A stretch of DNA of 64,000 bases from Seiridium cupressi (lineage: Eukaryota; Ascomycota; Sordariomycetes; Amphisphaeriales; Sporocadaceae). The notes below the pieces were generated by a model that was given only the letters and a program-made list of their open reading frames with translations, searched no databases and was not told the DNA's origin. Numbering within the stretch: position 1 is the stretch's first letter; each line of letters starts with the position of its first letter. Below, piece by piece: positions 1-10,589 of the stretch. A program made the position numbers and the translations under genes. The stretch spans positions 248,001 through 312,000 of the forward strand of contig JARVKI010000018.1 of NCBI GenBank assembly GCA_036674765.1, written 5' to 3'.

Positions 1-959
1 GCCCACCACCGTAAGTGCCTCAACAACAAACCCTTCACAGTCCCTGGGTGGTTGAGTGGCGCTGGCAGCTCGATATCAGCCAGTGCAATGGCAGACCAGA
101 AGGCTGCAAACGCGTATCGATAGGTCAGACTTCTGCCAAATGGAATAGCTGCCCCTTCTTGATCAAAATAACGCCAATACTGAACAGAGAACTCTCGTGC
201 TTGCTGCTTATATTTCTCCGTTCTTTCTGGGTCAAAGTCGCCGGCGTATCTGACGAACAGCAGTTGAGCAAATTGAATAGCAAAGCTTCCAGAGTAGTAG
301 TCAGCTTGCTTCCTCTCGTCGCTCCACAAACCATCGCTCGACCAACCTTCACCCAGATAGAAGGAATCAAGTGCTGCGAAGTCTGAGTCCAACTGAGCTT
401 TGAGGTTCTCCTGTGGTATAGCTAGGCTTTTGATGAGTGCCAAGTTGACAAATATGCGAAACCAACGCCAATTGTTAACGGGCATCTTGTGCGAATTGAT
501 TTGGAGCAGCCAGTCGACAAGGTTTCTCCGGGCAACCTCATCATTGGGAAAGGCGAAAATTGATGGTGCACTCAGGAGCGAGACTGCTATTGATTCCATC
601 TCCACCATTCTCTGATCAAATTCAATGAGGCCCCCCCAAAACTCGGTAGAGTTGGGATCCGTCCCCGCCCGGAGCCCGTCGACCCATGATTCGAGATGTA
701 CACCTTCGTGAGGTGAAATCGAGCTATCTCCTTGATTCTGCAGCCTTAGCAAGTCGGCCACCACCCATAGTGGCCTGGCGAACCCTTCGAGCTGAGCAGC
801 TGTCTCACTGAATCCGGCCCCGCTCGCTGTTGCGAGTTTAATGCGTGCCTTTTCGGGTGACTTGTACCGCTCTAGTGGTCGAAGTAATGCTTGTGCACCG
901 GCAGCAAAGTCCGAGTGGGTTACGAAAGGATTGTCAGAGAACCCAGGAAGCGCTGGCAT
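1..959 (-). CDS. DUF2264 family protein, C-terminus cut by window edge
   Basis: The minus strand is open without interruption from an ATG at 959-957 to the window edge, giving the first 319 residues of a longer protein. It matches the DUF2264 family: the segments [21 protein letters not shown] and [14 protein letters not shown] are typical, and the fold is expected to be an alpha/alpha toroid. I recall, without being able to check here, that CAZy family GH154 (beta-glucuronidase) was built on DUF2264-type proteins; if so, this is a candidate uronidase. No signal peptide is evident, so an intracellular role is likely. It is followed upstream by a Dal5-like transporter on the same strand and a GH88 gene, which fits uptake and breakdown of uronic-acid oligosaccharides. 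Family assignment is firm; the reaction is inference. Confidence 0.85.
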   Translation of the reverse strand, partial: MPALPGFSDNPFVTHSDFAAGAQALLRPLERYKSPEKARIKLATASGAGFSETAAQLEGFARPLWVVADLLRLQNQGDSSISPHEGVHLESWVDGLRAGTDPNSTEFWGGLIEFDQRMVEMESIAVSLLSAPSIFAFPNDEVARRNLVDWLLQINSHKMPVNNWRWFRIFVNLALIKSLAIPQENLKAQLDSDFAALDSFYLGEGWSSDGLWSDERKQADYYSGSFAIQFAQLLFVRYAGDFDPERTEKYKQQAREFSVQYWRYFDQEGAAIPFGRSLTYRYAFAAFWSAIALADIELPAPLNHPGTVKGLLLRHLRWW

Positions 960-1247
960 GGTGAAGTTCGCCTAGTGATAGCTGCCGCTCTACAGTGATC
1001 GATGTGTAGAGGGTAGGACCCCACTTCAGGTGATTTGTTCAAGGGGTCGTGCGACTTCTTGTATTCAGGCTCGTGTCGGTCATCGGCACAATTGTTGCAT
1101 CAGTCAAATCGATCAGTTTCAGAACATCTTATTTTAACTATGAATATGTATATGAGCAAGGACTTCGGGCGATCTACCGGTCCGTATAAAACCTCCCTAG
1201 GTATTGTAGTTCCACATTTCCTAGCATAATCACGGACCGATTACCGT

Positions 1248-3131
1248 CTACCGTTTGTCAGCCATCTCCACATGAACTGCGTCGCCTTCCTTGAAGAGCT
1301 TGTCGTGATCACCATCTTGTCTACTTCCAAACCGTTTGAGCTTCTGGTCTCGTTTCCAAAGATACTGGCCAATCATGAAAAGTGTCCAAAACGCGACTGT
1401 GAGCACGGTATTCACGATAAATCCCTTGCGCCACTTGGGGGCTTCAAGGACCGGGAAAACGGTGATGGGATAGAAACTGAAAAAGGCCCAGCCAATTGTC
1501 ATCTGAAGGCAATCAGTCTTACAAGCCAGTTCTTAGCTCAGTAACAACATGGGGTCGACTTACCATGGCTCCAGTTGTAAAACTACGCGCTTCATTATCA
1601 TCCTTCATGATAATGTTCACCCAAGGAAATAAAATTGGCGTGACACACGAAGTCATTCCCAGAAGATAGTAACACGTGAAGTGGAGTCCCAGGGGGATAT
1701 CCCAAACGAGTAAGCACACGTTCGCAAAAAGCAAAACGGTTGACACCACTGTGAAGATAGCCCAGAGGGGATAGATCATGCATAGAGAGGTCGAGAGAAT
1801 TCCAGTCACAATAGCGACCGCCTGAACTCCAGTGGGGTAGATGTTGATCTGAGCAACGGTGTAAGTGCCGTGCGTATCTGCCTCGTACTTGAGCCACAGG
1901 CCCATCTGGCCACCAACGTACGATGTACATTGAAAGCTAGAAAACGCAAATTCTTAGACTAGGGACATATTCTGGGAGTACGCACGATCGCTTACCAGAC
2001 ATATGTTAAGACGGCAATATAGAAATGCCAATGAGAAAACACTCTCTTGAGCATCTTTTTGCCAATCTTCTTGGGCTTTTGGACACATTCATCCCGCATC
2101 CGCTGCTGGGCTAGTTTTTGCTCGTCTTCTTTGAGCCACCAAATCCCGGGGCTGGTTGGTAGACCGGGGAAGAGAAAATAACCAGCAATGGAAACCGGCA
2201 AACTGATGGTTCCGTCGATGATAAAGAGCCATCTCCACCCAGAAAAGCCAGAGACGCCATTCAAGTTCTGGTAGGCCGCTGCTTGCAGGTATCCACCCAC
2301 CATAGCTCCAAGGTTGCTCGAAACGTACCATACGCCGGCGCGCTTAAACATTTCGTCCGCTCGGTACCAGGACGATAGGATATAGATACTTCCAGTGGCT
2401 GCGGGGGTCTCTAGAATACCGAGCAGGAAACGCAACCCGAAGATCTGTTGGTCGCTTGCAAGCCTGCATTGGACAAAGGTCAACATGGACCATAGAACCT
2501 CCATGGTTGGCAGGTACCACCGGGAGAGATTAGGGCGTGATATTAGCATCATGGACGGAATCTCGAAGAGGAGGTAGCCAATATTGTAGAAAGTGCCAAA
2601 GAGAGAGTACTGATTTCCTGTAATCTTCAGCTCTTCTTTCATGCCAGAGTTGTATGCTGTGTTGATATTGGAAGAGTCCAGCCATTTCAGGAAAACTAAA
2701 CGGTTCTTAGTGAGGCAGTCGGCAAAGTTAATCTGGTGAAACTTACACATCATGCAGCACACTAAAACATGGATGATTAGTCATTATTTCTATAGATACA
2801 CTCGGGAAGTCTTAGGGGATTGAACTCCATGTTTGAAGAGTGATATCACTCAACCGGCAAGCTGTGGCTTCTGAGATAGGATGGAAAAGACTGGAAGTAG
2901 GTCTGGAAATCTCTTACGAGGTAGTATAATGCAGTCCTGTTTCCGAAGGAGTTTTCTCTCCTCTGCCGAATAGTGCGACGGGTACCAGTCGAAAATGTAG
3001 AGCCATGCCCACTTCAGGGACTTGGGCTCTGGCCTGTTTGAAGAGCTTGGAACCGGTGCGTCATTGTTCTCTTTCAACGACTCGAGCTTTTCTGTTGGCG
3101 ACTGAACTTCAAGTTCCTTCCTGTCGGGCAT
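1248..3131 (-). CDS. Dal5-like MFS anion:cation symporter (allantoate permease family)
   Basis: Five exons (3131-2918, 2761-2747, 2695-1996, 1936-1564, 1502-1248) join in frame to 518 residues, the usual size of the fungal Dal5/TNA1 branch of the MFS. Diagnostic segments are [19 protein letters not shown] at the first membrane span, [19 protein letters not shown], and [20 protein letters not shown] in the second half. The product should be a 12-span plasma-membrane symporter for an organic anion; its substrate cannot be read from sequence. Exon 2 is a 15-nt microexon that supplies part of membrane span 1, and it is needed to keep frame and family residues. The start at 3131 gives the hydrophilic N-terminus normal for this branch. 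It is divergent from the GH88 gene and in tandem with the DUF2264 gene, so import of an oligouronide or a breakdown product is plausible. Confidence 0.9.
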
Positions 3132-3787
3132 GATGATTGTTGTTACAGCGCTCTTTAAGTTGTGCGAAGCAAGGATGGAGTTGAAGCGAAATGCAAAACC
3201 GCAGGGAAGTCGTCGTGCAGTATCTGCCTTTATGAATGGCCCACAACATGGCCATTCATGATCCCCTTCCCAGGTGCTGATGGACAGCATCCCATGCTAT
3301 TGGGTCCTTCCCCATATCCGAGAAATGCATTCTCCCCACACTCGTCACCCCAACCCATGTCCCCGCATGGTACCAGTCGGGGTTTCGGCCCAATGTGTTC
3401 AGGATCAGGATTGAATCGACGGGCATCGGACTAAAGTATCTTTCACATGAAGTGCTTCCAAAAAGAATGTTGAGACTGCCAAGACTGTCGGTATCAGTAG
3501 ACAGCCTTCTAAGACGCCTCAATCATGATTCAACCTCGTATTCGTGATTGAATGTTGAACATCGTTGGGAACGCGACCGGTACTCTAGCCGCGATGCCGC
3601 TTGAATCGTCCTAGAGAGGAGAACTAGGCCGTTGATCGACCTTTCGGACATGGTTGGCCACAAGTATAGGATTCTACGAGATCCATACATCGTTGACGAC
3701 ACTATTTCTCTCAAGTACTCCAGACTATCACATATCTCAGCAGGAAGAAAAAGTTTTTGTAGCATAAGTTTTACATTCTCATCAATC
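3132..3787. promoter_or_regulatory. Divergent intergenic region between MFS and GH88 genes
   Basis: About 650 nt separate the start codons of the minus-strand transporter and the plus-strand GH88 gene, so both promoters must lie here. The GH88 frame stays open upstream to about 3632, with a further ATG at 3650, so part of this region could be coding if that start is used. I see no clear TATA box. No well-formed inverted CGG repeat was recognised. Confidence 0.5.
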
Positions 3788-5347
3788 ATGGCAGCGGCGT
3801 TTGAAACTTCAGCAAATATGGCCAGTTCATCGCCGAGCTCAGATGAAGACTCCATTCTTCACCGCACCGACTCTACGCTTAACGACACCACTGAAGAGGT
3901 CGACCAGACTGGAGACAACCCTGGTCTAGCATGGGCAAAACCATCCACTGTATACAATATACAGGAGCTTTTCGCAGAGAACATACTAGCGAAGACCTTC
4001 GGGACAGCGATAAAATCAGCACAATACCTTCCAAATACGTTCCCTGAATACGTGCCGCAAGATGGTCCTGAAGCAGGGAAGTATCACCTGCGAGAGGCCG
4101 ATTTCTGGACTTGTGGCTTTTTTCCAGGGATGTTATACTCCATGTTAGAACGTGCTGTCAAGTTCCCTCAGAGTCTACATTCTACATCTGACGGGTTGGA
4201 TCCTCAGGATTTACGCGAAGAGCTCTTCAGATTGTGTAGGGTGTGGGCAGAGCCATTGTATCCCATGGCAGACCGCACAGATACACACGATATTGGATTC
4301 ATCATCATGCCTGCTCTGCACCTCGACTGGGAGCTGACGGGCAACCAGCGAAGCCTGGACTCGATAATCCGCGCGGCTAGGGGCTTGGCCAGCCGATACG
4401 TGCCTTCAGCAAAAGCTATCAGAAGCTGGGATCTCCTCCGGAAAAAGGACGTTGAGATTTTATCCATGGAGGAAAACTTAATTCTCATCATCGATAGCAT
4501 ATGCAATCTGGACTTGCTATATTATGCTGCTGCACACTCTCTGCATGAGCAGGATTTGCGCGATATTGCGACGGAGCATGCGACAACTCTCCTTGATACC
4601 CATCTTCGGCCAGAGCCGACCCTCTCCAGGTCTGAGGATGAATACGCTGGGCAGTGGTACTCTACATGCCACGTTGCGAATCTAGACCCGAAGACTGGCG
4701 TTCTCAAGCGAAGGATGACAGCACAAGGTTATGCAGACCACTCAACGTGGGCTCGAGGACAATCCTGGGCCATTCTAGGGTATGCTCAGACCTACATGTG
4801 GACCAAAGACGAGAAGTTCCTGCACGCGGCGTGCGGCTGCGCCGAATACTTCCTACACAGACTCGAGACATCGCCGCCATGTGTTGAGGTCCCCAGCTCT
4901 AGCCGGCGGAAGGCCACAAAAGGACGATATACTCCGCTTTGGGACTTTGACGCGCCAATTGATGATTCCATCAATGTCATGAACCCTCTCAGGGACTCTT
5001 CTTCGGGTACGATTGCAGCAAATGGGCTGGTCATCATATCACAGGCTCTTGCAGCACTCGACCAGAATGCTCTAGCTGGAAGATTTCGAAGGGCGGCCAT
5101 GACGATTGTCGAAGATGTACTCGACTTTGCGCTTGCGGAAGAGAAGGCCAGAATCACTCGGCCGACCGGTGCAGTCATCTCAGTGGAGGATGTCGAAGTA
5201 GGAAAGAATTTTGAAGGTATTCTCAAGTTCGGCACCGCCAACAACAACACAAATGCCAGGAAGCGGTATGCGAATCATGCCTTGGTATATGGGGACTATT
5301 ATCTCATGGAGTTTGGCAATCGCCTATTGCGCATGGGGCTTCAGTAG
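3788..5347 (+). CDS. GH88 unsaturated glucuronyl hydrolase
   Basis: A single exon of 519 residues from the ATG at 3788. An in-frame ATG at 3650 would add 46 residues without family similarity, so it was not chosen. The protein fits glycoside hydrolase family 88, which hydrates and releases the 4,5-unsaturated uronic acid left by polysaccharide lyases. Typical segments are FWTCGFFPGMLYSMLER, THDIGF, DHSTWARGQSWAILGYAQTY and ASGTI-like SSSGTIAANG near the end. Asp168 in HDIGF and Asp236 in IIDSICNL are the likely counterparts of the two key aspartates (Asp88 and Asp149 of the Bacillus enzyme); their spacing of 68 is close to 61. The first 70 residues are acidic and low complexity. No signal peptide is seen, which suggests the substrate is imported, perhaps by the neighbouring transporter. 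Confidence 0.88.
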   Translation: MAAAFETSANMASSSPSSDEDSILHRTDSTLNDTTEEVDQTGDNPGLAWAKPSTVYNIQELFAENILAKTFGTAIKSAQYLPNTFPEYVPQDGPEAGKYHLREADFWTCGFFPGMLYSMLERAVKFPQSLHSTSDGLDPQDLREELFRLCRVWAEPLYPMADRTDTHDIGFIIMPALHLDWELTGNQRSLDSIIRAARGLASRYVPSAKAIRSWDLLRKKDVEILSMEENLILIIDSICNLDLLYYAAAHSLHEQDLRDIATEHATTLLDTHLRPEPTLSRSEDEYAGQWYSTCHVANLDPKTGVLKRRMTAQGYADHSTWARGQSWAILGYAQTYMWTKDEKFLHAACGCAEYFLHRLETSPPCVEVPSSSRRKATKGRYTPLWDFDAPIDDSINVMNPLRDSSSGTIAANGLVIISQALAALDQNALAGRFRRAAMTIVEDVLDFALAEEKARITRPTGAVISVEDVEVGKNFEGILKFGTANNNTNARKRYANHALVYGDYYLMEFGNRLLRMGLQ

Positions 5348-5529
5348 ATCATATTAGACCTTGGTCGGTAAAATAGGTTAATACCGTTGATAGATTTGCC
5401 CATGATAAATTTGCAAGAAAAGCATTACCACACTCCACTGTCCAGGTCCGCCGCGAACATGGCTCCGTCGTCGTATGTAATCACCCTGTCCAGATTAATG
5501 AAAAGTTGGTCCAAGAGCATCTGTGGCAT

Positions 5530-6962
5530 TTAATTTGCATCTGTTGGAACAATAATATTTGTGGCATTTGCGTATAGCGTTACGTTGTCGCCGGCAGATA
5601 TGTCAGTGTCTAGGGCGGCTGGTGTTTGAGCTGAGGGGACTCCCGAAGGAGGCGGCATGCTCGCGTTAAAATGGCTGCCTCTTCTTGGTCCGGGAACTGA
5701 AGAAGCATAGACTACCCAGTGACTTACATCACGGTTTGATAAATGAGGTTGTGACGTCTCGCTTGGAATCAATATGCCTTCTCTATTGTTTCCACTCGTA
5801 ATCTTCTGGCAAGCATGATCAATCTCGTTGGTATAACTGACGACATTGAGTCGATACGACTCATAGCTTGCACATTTCTGATGCAGTTCCTGGAGTTTTG
5901 AAGCGTACTTTGCTGCAAGGTCAAATGGTTGATCTCGGCTTTGTCGGCGGCACCGTTCCATCGCCGAGAGATCTCTTCCGGGTTTTGAACCAGGAACCAA
6001 ACTTCGTCGCCCAGGGGCCCCTCGAGGTAGTATCGCCAGTGGATCAACATCTTTCTTGCTGCAATATACAACCAGAAGCAGTATTGAGGAGGGATAGGCA
6101 TGCTTTTCGCTGCTAACCTCAAGTAGGTTTGAGTCATCGTTGCGATCTCCACGCCAACTGAGTAGCAAGTCTCAGGACTGCAAACGCTGGCAATTTGTTT
6201 CGGAAGGGCCACAAAGATGGAGGGAAAGCTATCGGTTGATGTAGCATGATCATCGAAGCATTATGAGTGACATGAGCTAGTGTCAAATTTGAATCCATTT
6301 TTGAGAGTCTGTACTTGGGTCATATTGGCCTTCCGCTTTTGAGGTAGCAACATCTTCCAATGTACACAATACACACGTGCTCTCTTTCACGGAGGCCTCT
6401 GATCCTCAATCCTGAAAATTCTAACTCGGGGAGTTTTGTTGACAAGCTTTGGAAGCTCCTTTGACAGCAACGACAAGATGTTGAAGGCAATGTTCTCTTG
6501 TGTACTGCTGCTTGACCTGCTCGCTGTAGATCCACTTGCCCCGGTGTTAGCATCTCGTTGATCTCGATCATGAAAGCGTTGCTCCAAGGCATCTATCCAG
6601 ATCAACTGATGAACAGCCCATAGTGCAGTTCTGCACAATACCCAGCCGCCTGTGCAAGCTTTCTACTGCACCGGCCTCCAAACCTGGTTTAACGCCCTTG
6701 GTCTCGTAGGTACAGCTGCCACCTGAAGAAAAGAAATCCGGATCAGCCATGGGGCTTATGACGGGAATGTGTCCGGTGAATTAGGCTTACCAATCTTCCT
6801 ACAGTGCTGGCACGCTGGCCGATCCCGGTTACATCTCAGCTTCGATTGCCTACATCTGTTGCAGCTGTGAAGAACTAATTGGGCAATCATCCTTTGCTTG
6901 ATTGTGTTTGACTCACGCCAATCCAAGGACACCTGTTTGGGCACTAGACTCATCGTTGTCAT
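5530..6962 (-). pseudogene. Zn2Cys6 transcription factor with internal deletion and frameshift
   Basis: The 5' part splices cleanly (6953-6917, 6874-6791, 6722-6642, 6592-6387; an in-frame ATG also lies at 6962). It gives a 135-residue product with a complete zinc cluster, C-x2-C-x6-C-x5-C-x2-C-x6-C, starting SCNRCRQSKLRCNRDR, then a linker and a short coiled coil (DALEQRFHDRDQ), ending at a stop at 6387. Downstream, two frames (about 6212-5935 and 5935-5530) encode the C-terminal end of the same kind of regulator, with FWLYIAARKMLIHWRYY and then AAKYASKLQELHQKCASY. They are joined only by a frameshift near 5935. The large middle region (fungal_trans domain) that should lie between is missing. 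It sits next to the GH88/MFS/DUF2264 genes and may have been their regulator. The truncated DNA-binding product could still be made. Confidence 0.75.
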
Positions 6963-7829
6963 TGTCTGATGGCTGGTTTGACATGACTTGGCGGACGGGC
7001 CGATATTCCTTTCGGGGTTCAAGCAAAGTGGTTCTGAGCAAGACCGAGACATCAACGACAAGATCGGAGGCATTCAATTCTCTTCAAGTGAAATTGATCC
7101 GGGGACCGTATCCATTACCTGAAGACCGGCCAGCCTAGATCGTCCTAGATATGGCAGGGTTCTCTGCTAAACTGCTGGATACGAAGAATCTGGGGTAAGC
7201 TGTTCTCAATGCCAGGCTGTCACTTCCTACTTTATCGTCCATATATCGATATCAGTTGTTACAATATTGCCTGCCGCGGCCACATGACCAGCAAGAAGAA
7301 GCTCTACTTGTAATCCGACACATTGGTGTTGCGTTGCCTGCAATGCCGCCGGAGTTTGATTTTCCACCGATTCAATTGCCCACATCAATAGAGTCAGCCC
7401 ACCGGAGGTGCTTTCGGGATACCCACATGGATGAAGTTAAATGATTGCAAGTGGCCAAACATGAGTTGGTGGTTTCAGTAACGGAGCGACTTTCATAAGA
7501 GTAAAAACAATATATTAGTAAACTGAGTAATTGAGCTCTAATTTTTTTTACTTTGACGGAAATGCTCATCTAACGAAATCGAAGATCATGAGTGGATCGA
7601 TTAGCAACACTAATACATCCGGTTGCATCAAGCATCGATCGGATTATTAGAGCTTTTGTTCGATCAACATCAGGCAATCCTACGTGTTTCAGGGAGCTAA
7701 ATGCAGTATTTCTCACACTTGGTATGCCTCGAAGATAGGCGGCAAGTGGCTCCAAGCAGCCGAACGTCCCTTGCAATGTCGTCGGTTCGATGTTATCAGT
7801 GGTGTGTTGTTTAAGTAAACGGCATTTCT
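6963..7829. other. Intergenic, no gene recognised
   Basis: About 870 nt with only short unconvincing open frames on both strands. I see no conserved domain, RNA gene or repeat. Confidence 0.5.
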
Positions 7830-8255
7830 TTACGAAACCGGGGTCCCTAAAGGTTTTGTAAAGACTGACATTGGGTCATCCAGGAACTCCATGGAGAAAA
7901 TCCATGCATCCCATGGCTGGACGATGAAGCTGGAAATCGCCAGTGGGATATACTCGAGCCATGACCTTGAGCCCTTCTGGATGGTTAGGACCCAGTACAT
8001 CTCGGACAGGATGCCGCTTCTTTCCGCGCATGCCATCTTGCAATCGTCGCAAAGTTCATCCTTTCTCCTTGACTCAACGTGGAACGTGACAGGACAGTTC
8101 TTGCCCCAGAAATCGATCGGAGTTTTCGAGTGTCTACTGAGCCACTTACTGTATAGGCATGGGCTTTTCACCGCCGTAGGGCTTGCATCAGACGATGGAT
8201 GCAGCCTCCGATTGCAGCTATAACAAGTGTATCTAACGCTAGAGAGACGGCACAT
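7830..8255 (-). CDS. Small cysteine-rich N-terminus protein, family member A
   Basis: An open frame of 141 residues read from the ATG at 8255; another ATG lies four codons upstream. I do not recognise a named domain. The N-terminal 72 residues carry Cys2, Cys11, Cys14, Cys33, Cys54, Cys69 and Cys72, ending in a CDDC knuckle that looks metal binding. The spacing Met-Cys-x8-Cys is exactly shared with the genes at 9058-9789 and 12539-13360 on the same strand, so the three look like one family. The rest is tryptophan rich and featureless. No signal peptide or membrane segment is seen. It is a hypothetical protein; a zinc-binding role is inference. Confidence 0.5.
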   Translation of the reverse strand: MCRLSSVRYTCYSCNRRLHPSSDASPTAVKSPCLYSKWLSRHSKTPIDFWGKNCPVTFHVESRRKDELCDDCKMACAERSGILSEMYWVLTIQKGSRSWLEYIPLAISSFIVQPWDAWIFSMEFLDDPMSVFTKPLGTPVS

Positions 8256-9057
8256 CTTGATGGTCACTAGCTATGCAAATTCTTGTGGGCTCTGAAGAGA
8301 TATCTACTGTCACTGTAACAGGAATGGAGAAATAGTATAGTTTATAGTATTATTGCAGTATATAAGAAAAATGTGCAACTGAGTTTGGGGTAACAAAGAA
8401 ATTATAAGAGATTGCAGAGCACAATGCTGGTGTTATTGCCGACCATGACTATGTTATTGTAACAACGAGCGTCATGAAAGAAACACCTGACTTGTACGAT
8501 TTAATCAGATAAAGTAGGACTGACCCATGAGAACGGTCGAAATTGGTCTAAAATCACACGTTTGAGTAGATAGTATCGGAAGTCTAAACAATGAAGAATA
8601 CTACACCCGAGTGATTGATACGATATATTAGATGTTCTAAAATTATGAATGACATGCCTCATAGTATGACTTGATGAAATCATCTACTACTAGCCCATGA
8701 TCCTCAAGCCATGACATGCCCGCTCAAGACAATGCTTTGATGGAGACATTCGGAGCTCATTTCCACAATTTTGCTCGTAGGAAGAAGGCGCCTATATATG
8801 TGTGCGCTTACAGGTTACTAGGATCAGTCCATCGAGCAAGGAGGATGCATATACAAAGCTTTATTGATCTACAATGTTTGTATGGTCAGGAGGCCGTGTT
8901 AAAACAATATACAGCCCAGAGACTCATGGCGTTCAAGTGCTCTGATTAATGATGTCATGCGGGCCTGGTAAATCCATGGAGCTGCCTTCTACTTCCGTAC
9001 CCATTCCTTCCGTATTTGAATAAATGCTCGATGCGTCGAGCAAACTCTCGCGATTCT
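8256..9057. other. AT-rich intergenic stretch
   Basis: About 800 nt, clearly A+T rich around 8330-8690. A 77-codon frame at 8716-8949 on the plus strand has no recognisable features and is not called. No RNA gene or terminal repeats were seen. Confidence 0.5.
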
Positions 9058-9789
9058 CTATGGATCCATCTCAGATAGCGTGTGCGACCGGTGTAACGAT
9101 GGCTTATTTATGCCCATATAAAACAAGTACTTTTGAAAAACACCCAGCTGATCCAGTCGTGCTCGGTATATGGATGCGACTCTTGCTTGGGAAACAAGAA
9201 GTTGCAGAAGCACCAGGCGATTGTCGTCACCCTCGGTTCTCGCAATAGACATTGCTGCAGCGACGTGTCTGATCTTACAGGCCGAAATCAGCCAGCGTGC
9301 AAAGATCTCTCTTGTTCCCCCCGAGTTTTCCAACTTCGAGTCTGGTTTACGCTTCTCAACCTTCGCCCATACTTCTGCGCGTACCCGGTCGACTTCTGAG
9401 GCGCAACGAGAAACTCCTATCCGCAAAAATTCCAGCACGTCGTTTGAAGAAACGTCAGGCGCCCTATCCCGGTCAATAGGTAAGCCTCTAAGGTGCGTCA
9501 TGAACTCTTCGGTAATAATAGATGCCTTAGTGGAACCAGACTTCTCGTTCGCCTCCATTATCGTTTTGGTTTTCTCGTGCATATCGGCGTCGACTTCGTC
9601 GCACTCAGTACAGTAAGGGCTGGAGAAGTCGGGTATGTTCCTCGCCACGGCGCCTTTGCACATGCCAAATGTATTTCCATTCGCTTTCGCTTCATCGCAG
9701 AGCACGGCATCGAATCCTGCCGCATTGGCGTCGTTGGTGGGATGTCCAAACAGTGCACATGTCTGATATGTGTTGACGAGGAGACACAT
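9058..9789 (-). CDS. Cysteine-rich N-terminus protein, family member B
   Basis: The ATG at 9789 gives 243 residues; the frame is open further upstream, but this start gives the Met-Cys N-terminus shared with its neighbours. Cysteines fall at 2, 11, 31, 44, 60 and 63, again Met-Cys-x8-Cys at the start and a CxxC (CTEC) pair at the end of the cysteine-rich segment. Residues after about 65 are charged and probably helical, with DRVRAEVWAKVEKR and a C-terminal helix region without cysteines. No known domain, signal peptide or membrane span is visible. Function is unknown; a metal-binding N-terminal module with a helical tail is the best description. Confidence 0.55.
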   Translation of the reverse strand: MCLLVNTYQTCALFGHPTNDANAAGFDAVLCDEAKANGNTFGMCKGAVARNIPDFSSPYCTECDEVDADMHEKTKTIMEANEKSGSTKASIITEEFMTHLRGLPIDRDRAPDVSSNDVLEFLRIGVSRCASEVDRVRAEVWAKVEKRKPDSKLENSGGTREIFARWLISACKIRHVAAAMSIARTEGDDNRLVLLQLLVSQARVASIYRARLDQLGVFQKYLFYMGINKPSLHRSHTLSEMDP

Positions 9790-10589
9790 CCTGTAGGAGA
9801 TGGAGCGACCAAGTTTGTTGGCTCCCCGGCTTGTGTGATATGAAGTCTTTGTATCCAGCGGCGCCGGATTCGTAATTCTGTGGTATGATTTAGGGTCCCC
9901 TTTCTGTTTATAATCACTGAACCATAACATTATCACAAGCGAACAAAGGCATTCTCCCCACTGACCTAAGGCCTCTTGTAACAATGCAGCCCAACAATGT
10001 TCATTATACCTGCTTTGCTGATGTACGCGATTTATGTCATGTAGAATCAAGGAAAATCTCATCACTATCAACGCCATTTTTTATGTCGAAGCGTATATTC
10101 TCAATGGCTCACTCATCGGTGGCCTTGAATCATTCGACATGTTGTCCAGCCTCCTCAGCTACCCACTGAATTGCTTGCATGAGATGATAATCTTTTGCGT
10201 GCACAATTCTCTACTCATTCCGTATTCAAACTTGTTCACAAAAGACAGTAGTCGGCCAACAGGGTTGACCTGGTGCATACAAAAAACTAACTTAAATCGT
10301 ATAATGCATCTGTAATTAGCGTTGCAAAGTACTACAGGTTGCGACAGGTCGCATCAAAATGAGCGAAATATCAAGACGAAGTGACCATAGTTGCGTCGAT
10401 AGGTGCGTATGCTAGTCCAGTCGAACATATTTTACCGTTGTTACATAGGTACTCAATTAAATAATGGATCAAACTGAACCACGTGCGCACATCATATCCA
10501 ATGAATCATAGATCCGAGCGACCAAGTCACAGCCATGCCAGTGATTGATCCAAATAAATTGCTCCCATTGGACGAGAAGCCTTTCAATG
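9790..10589. other. Intergenic, no gene recognised
   Basis: About 800 nt upstream of family member B and downstream of the DUF899 pseudogene. Short frames on both strands have no family resemblance. Confidence 0.45.
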
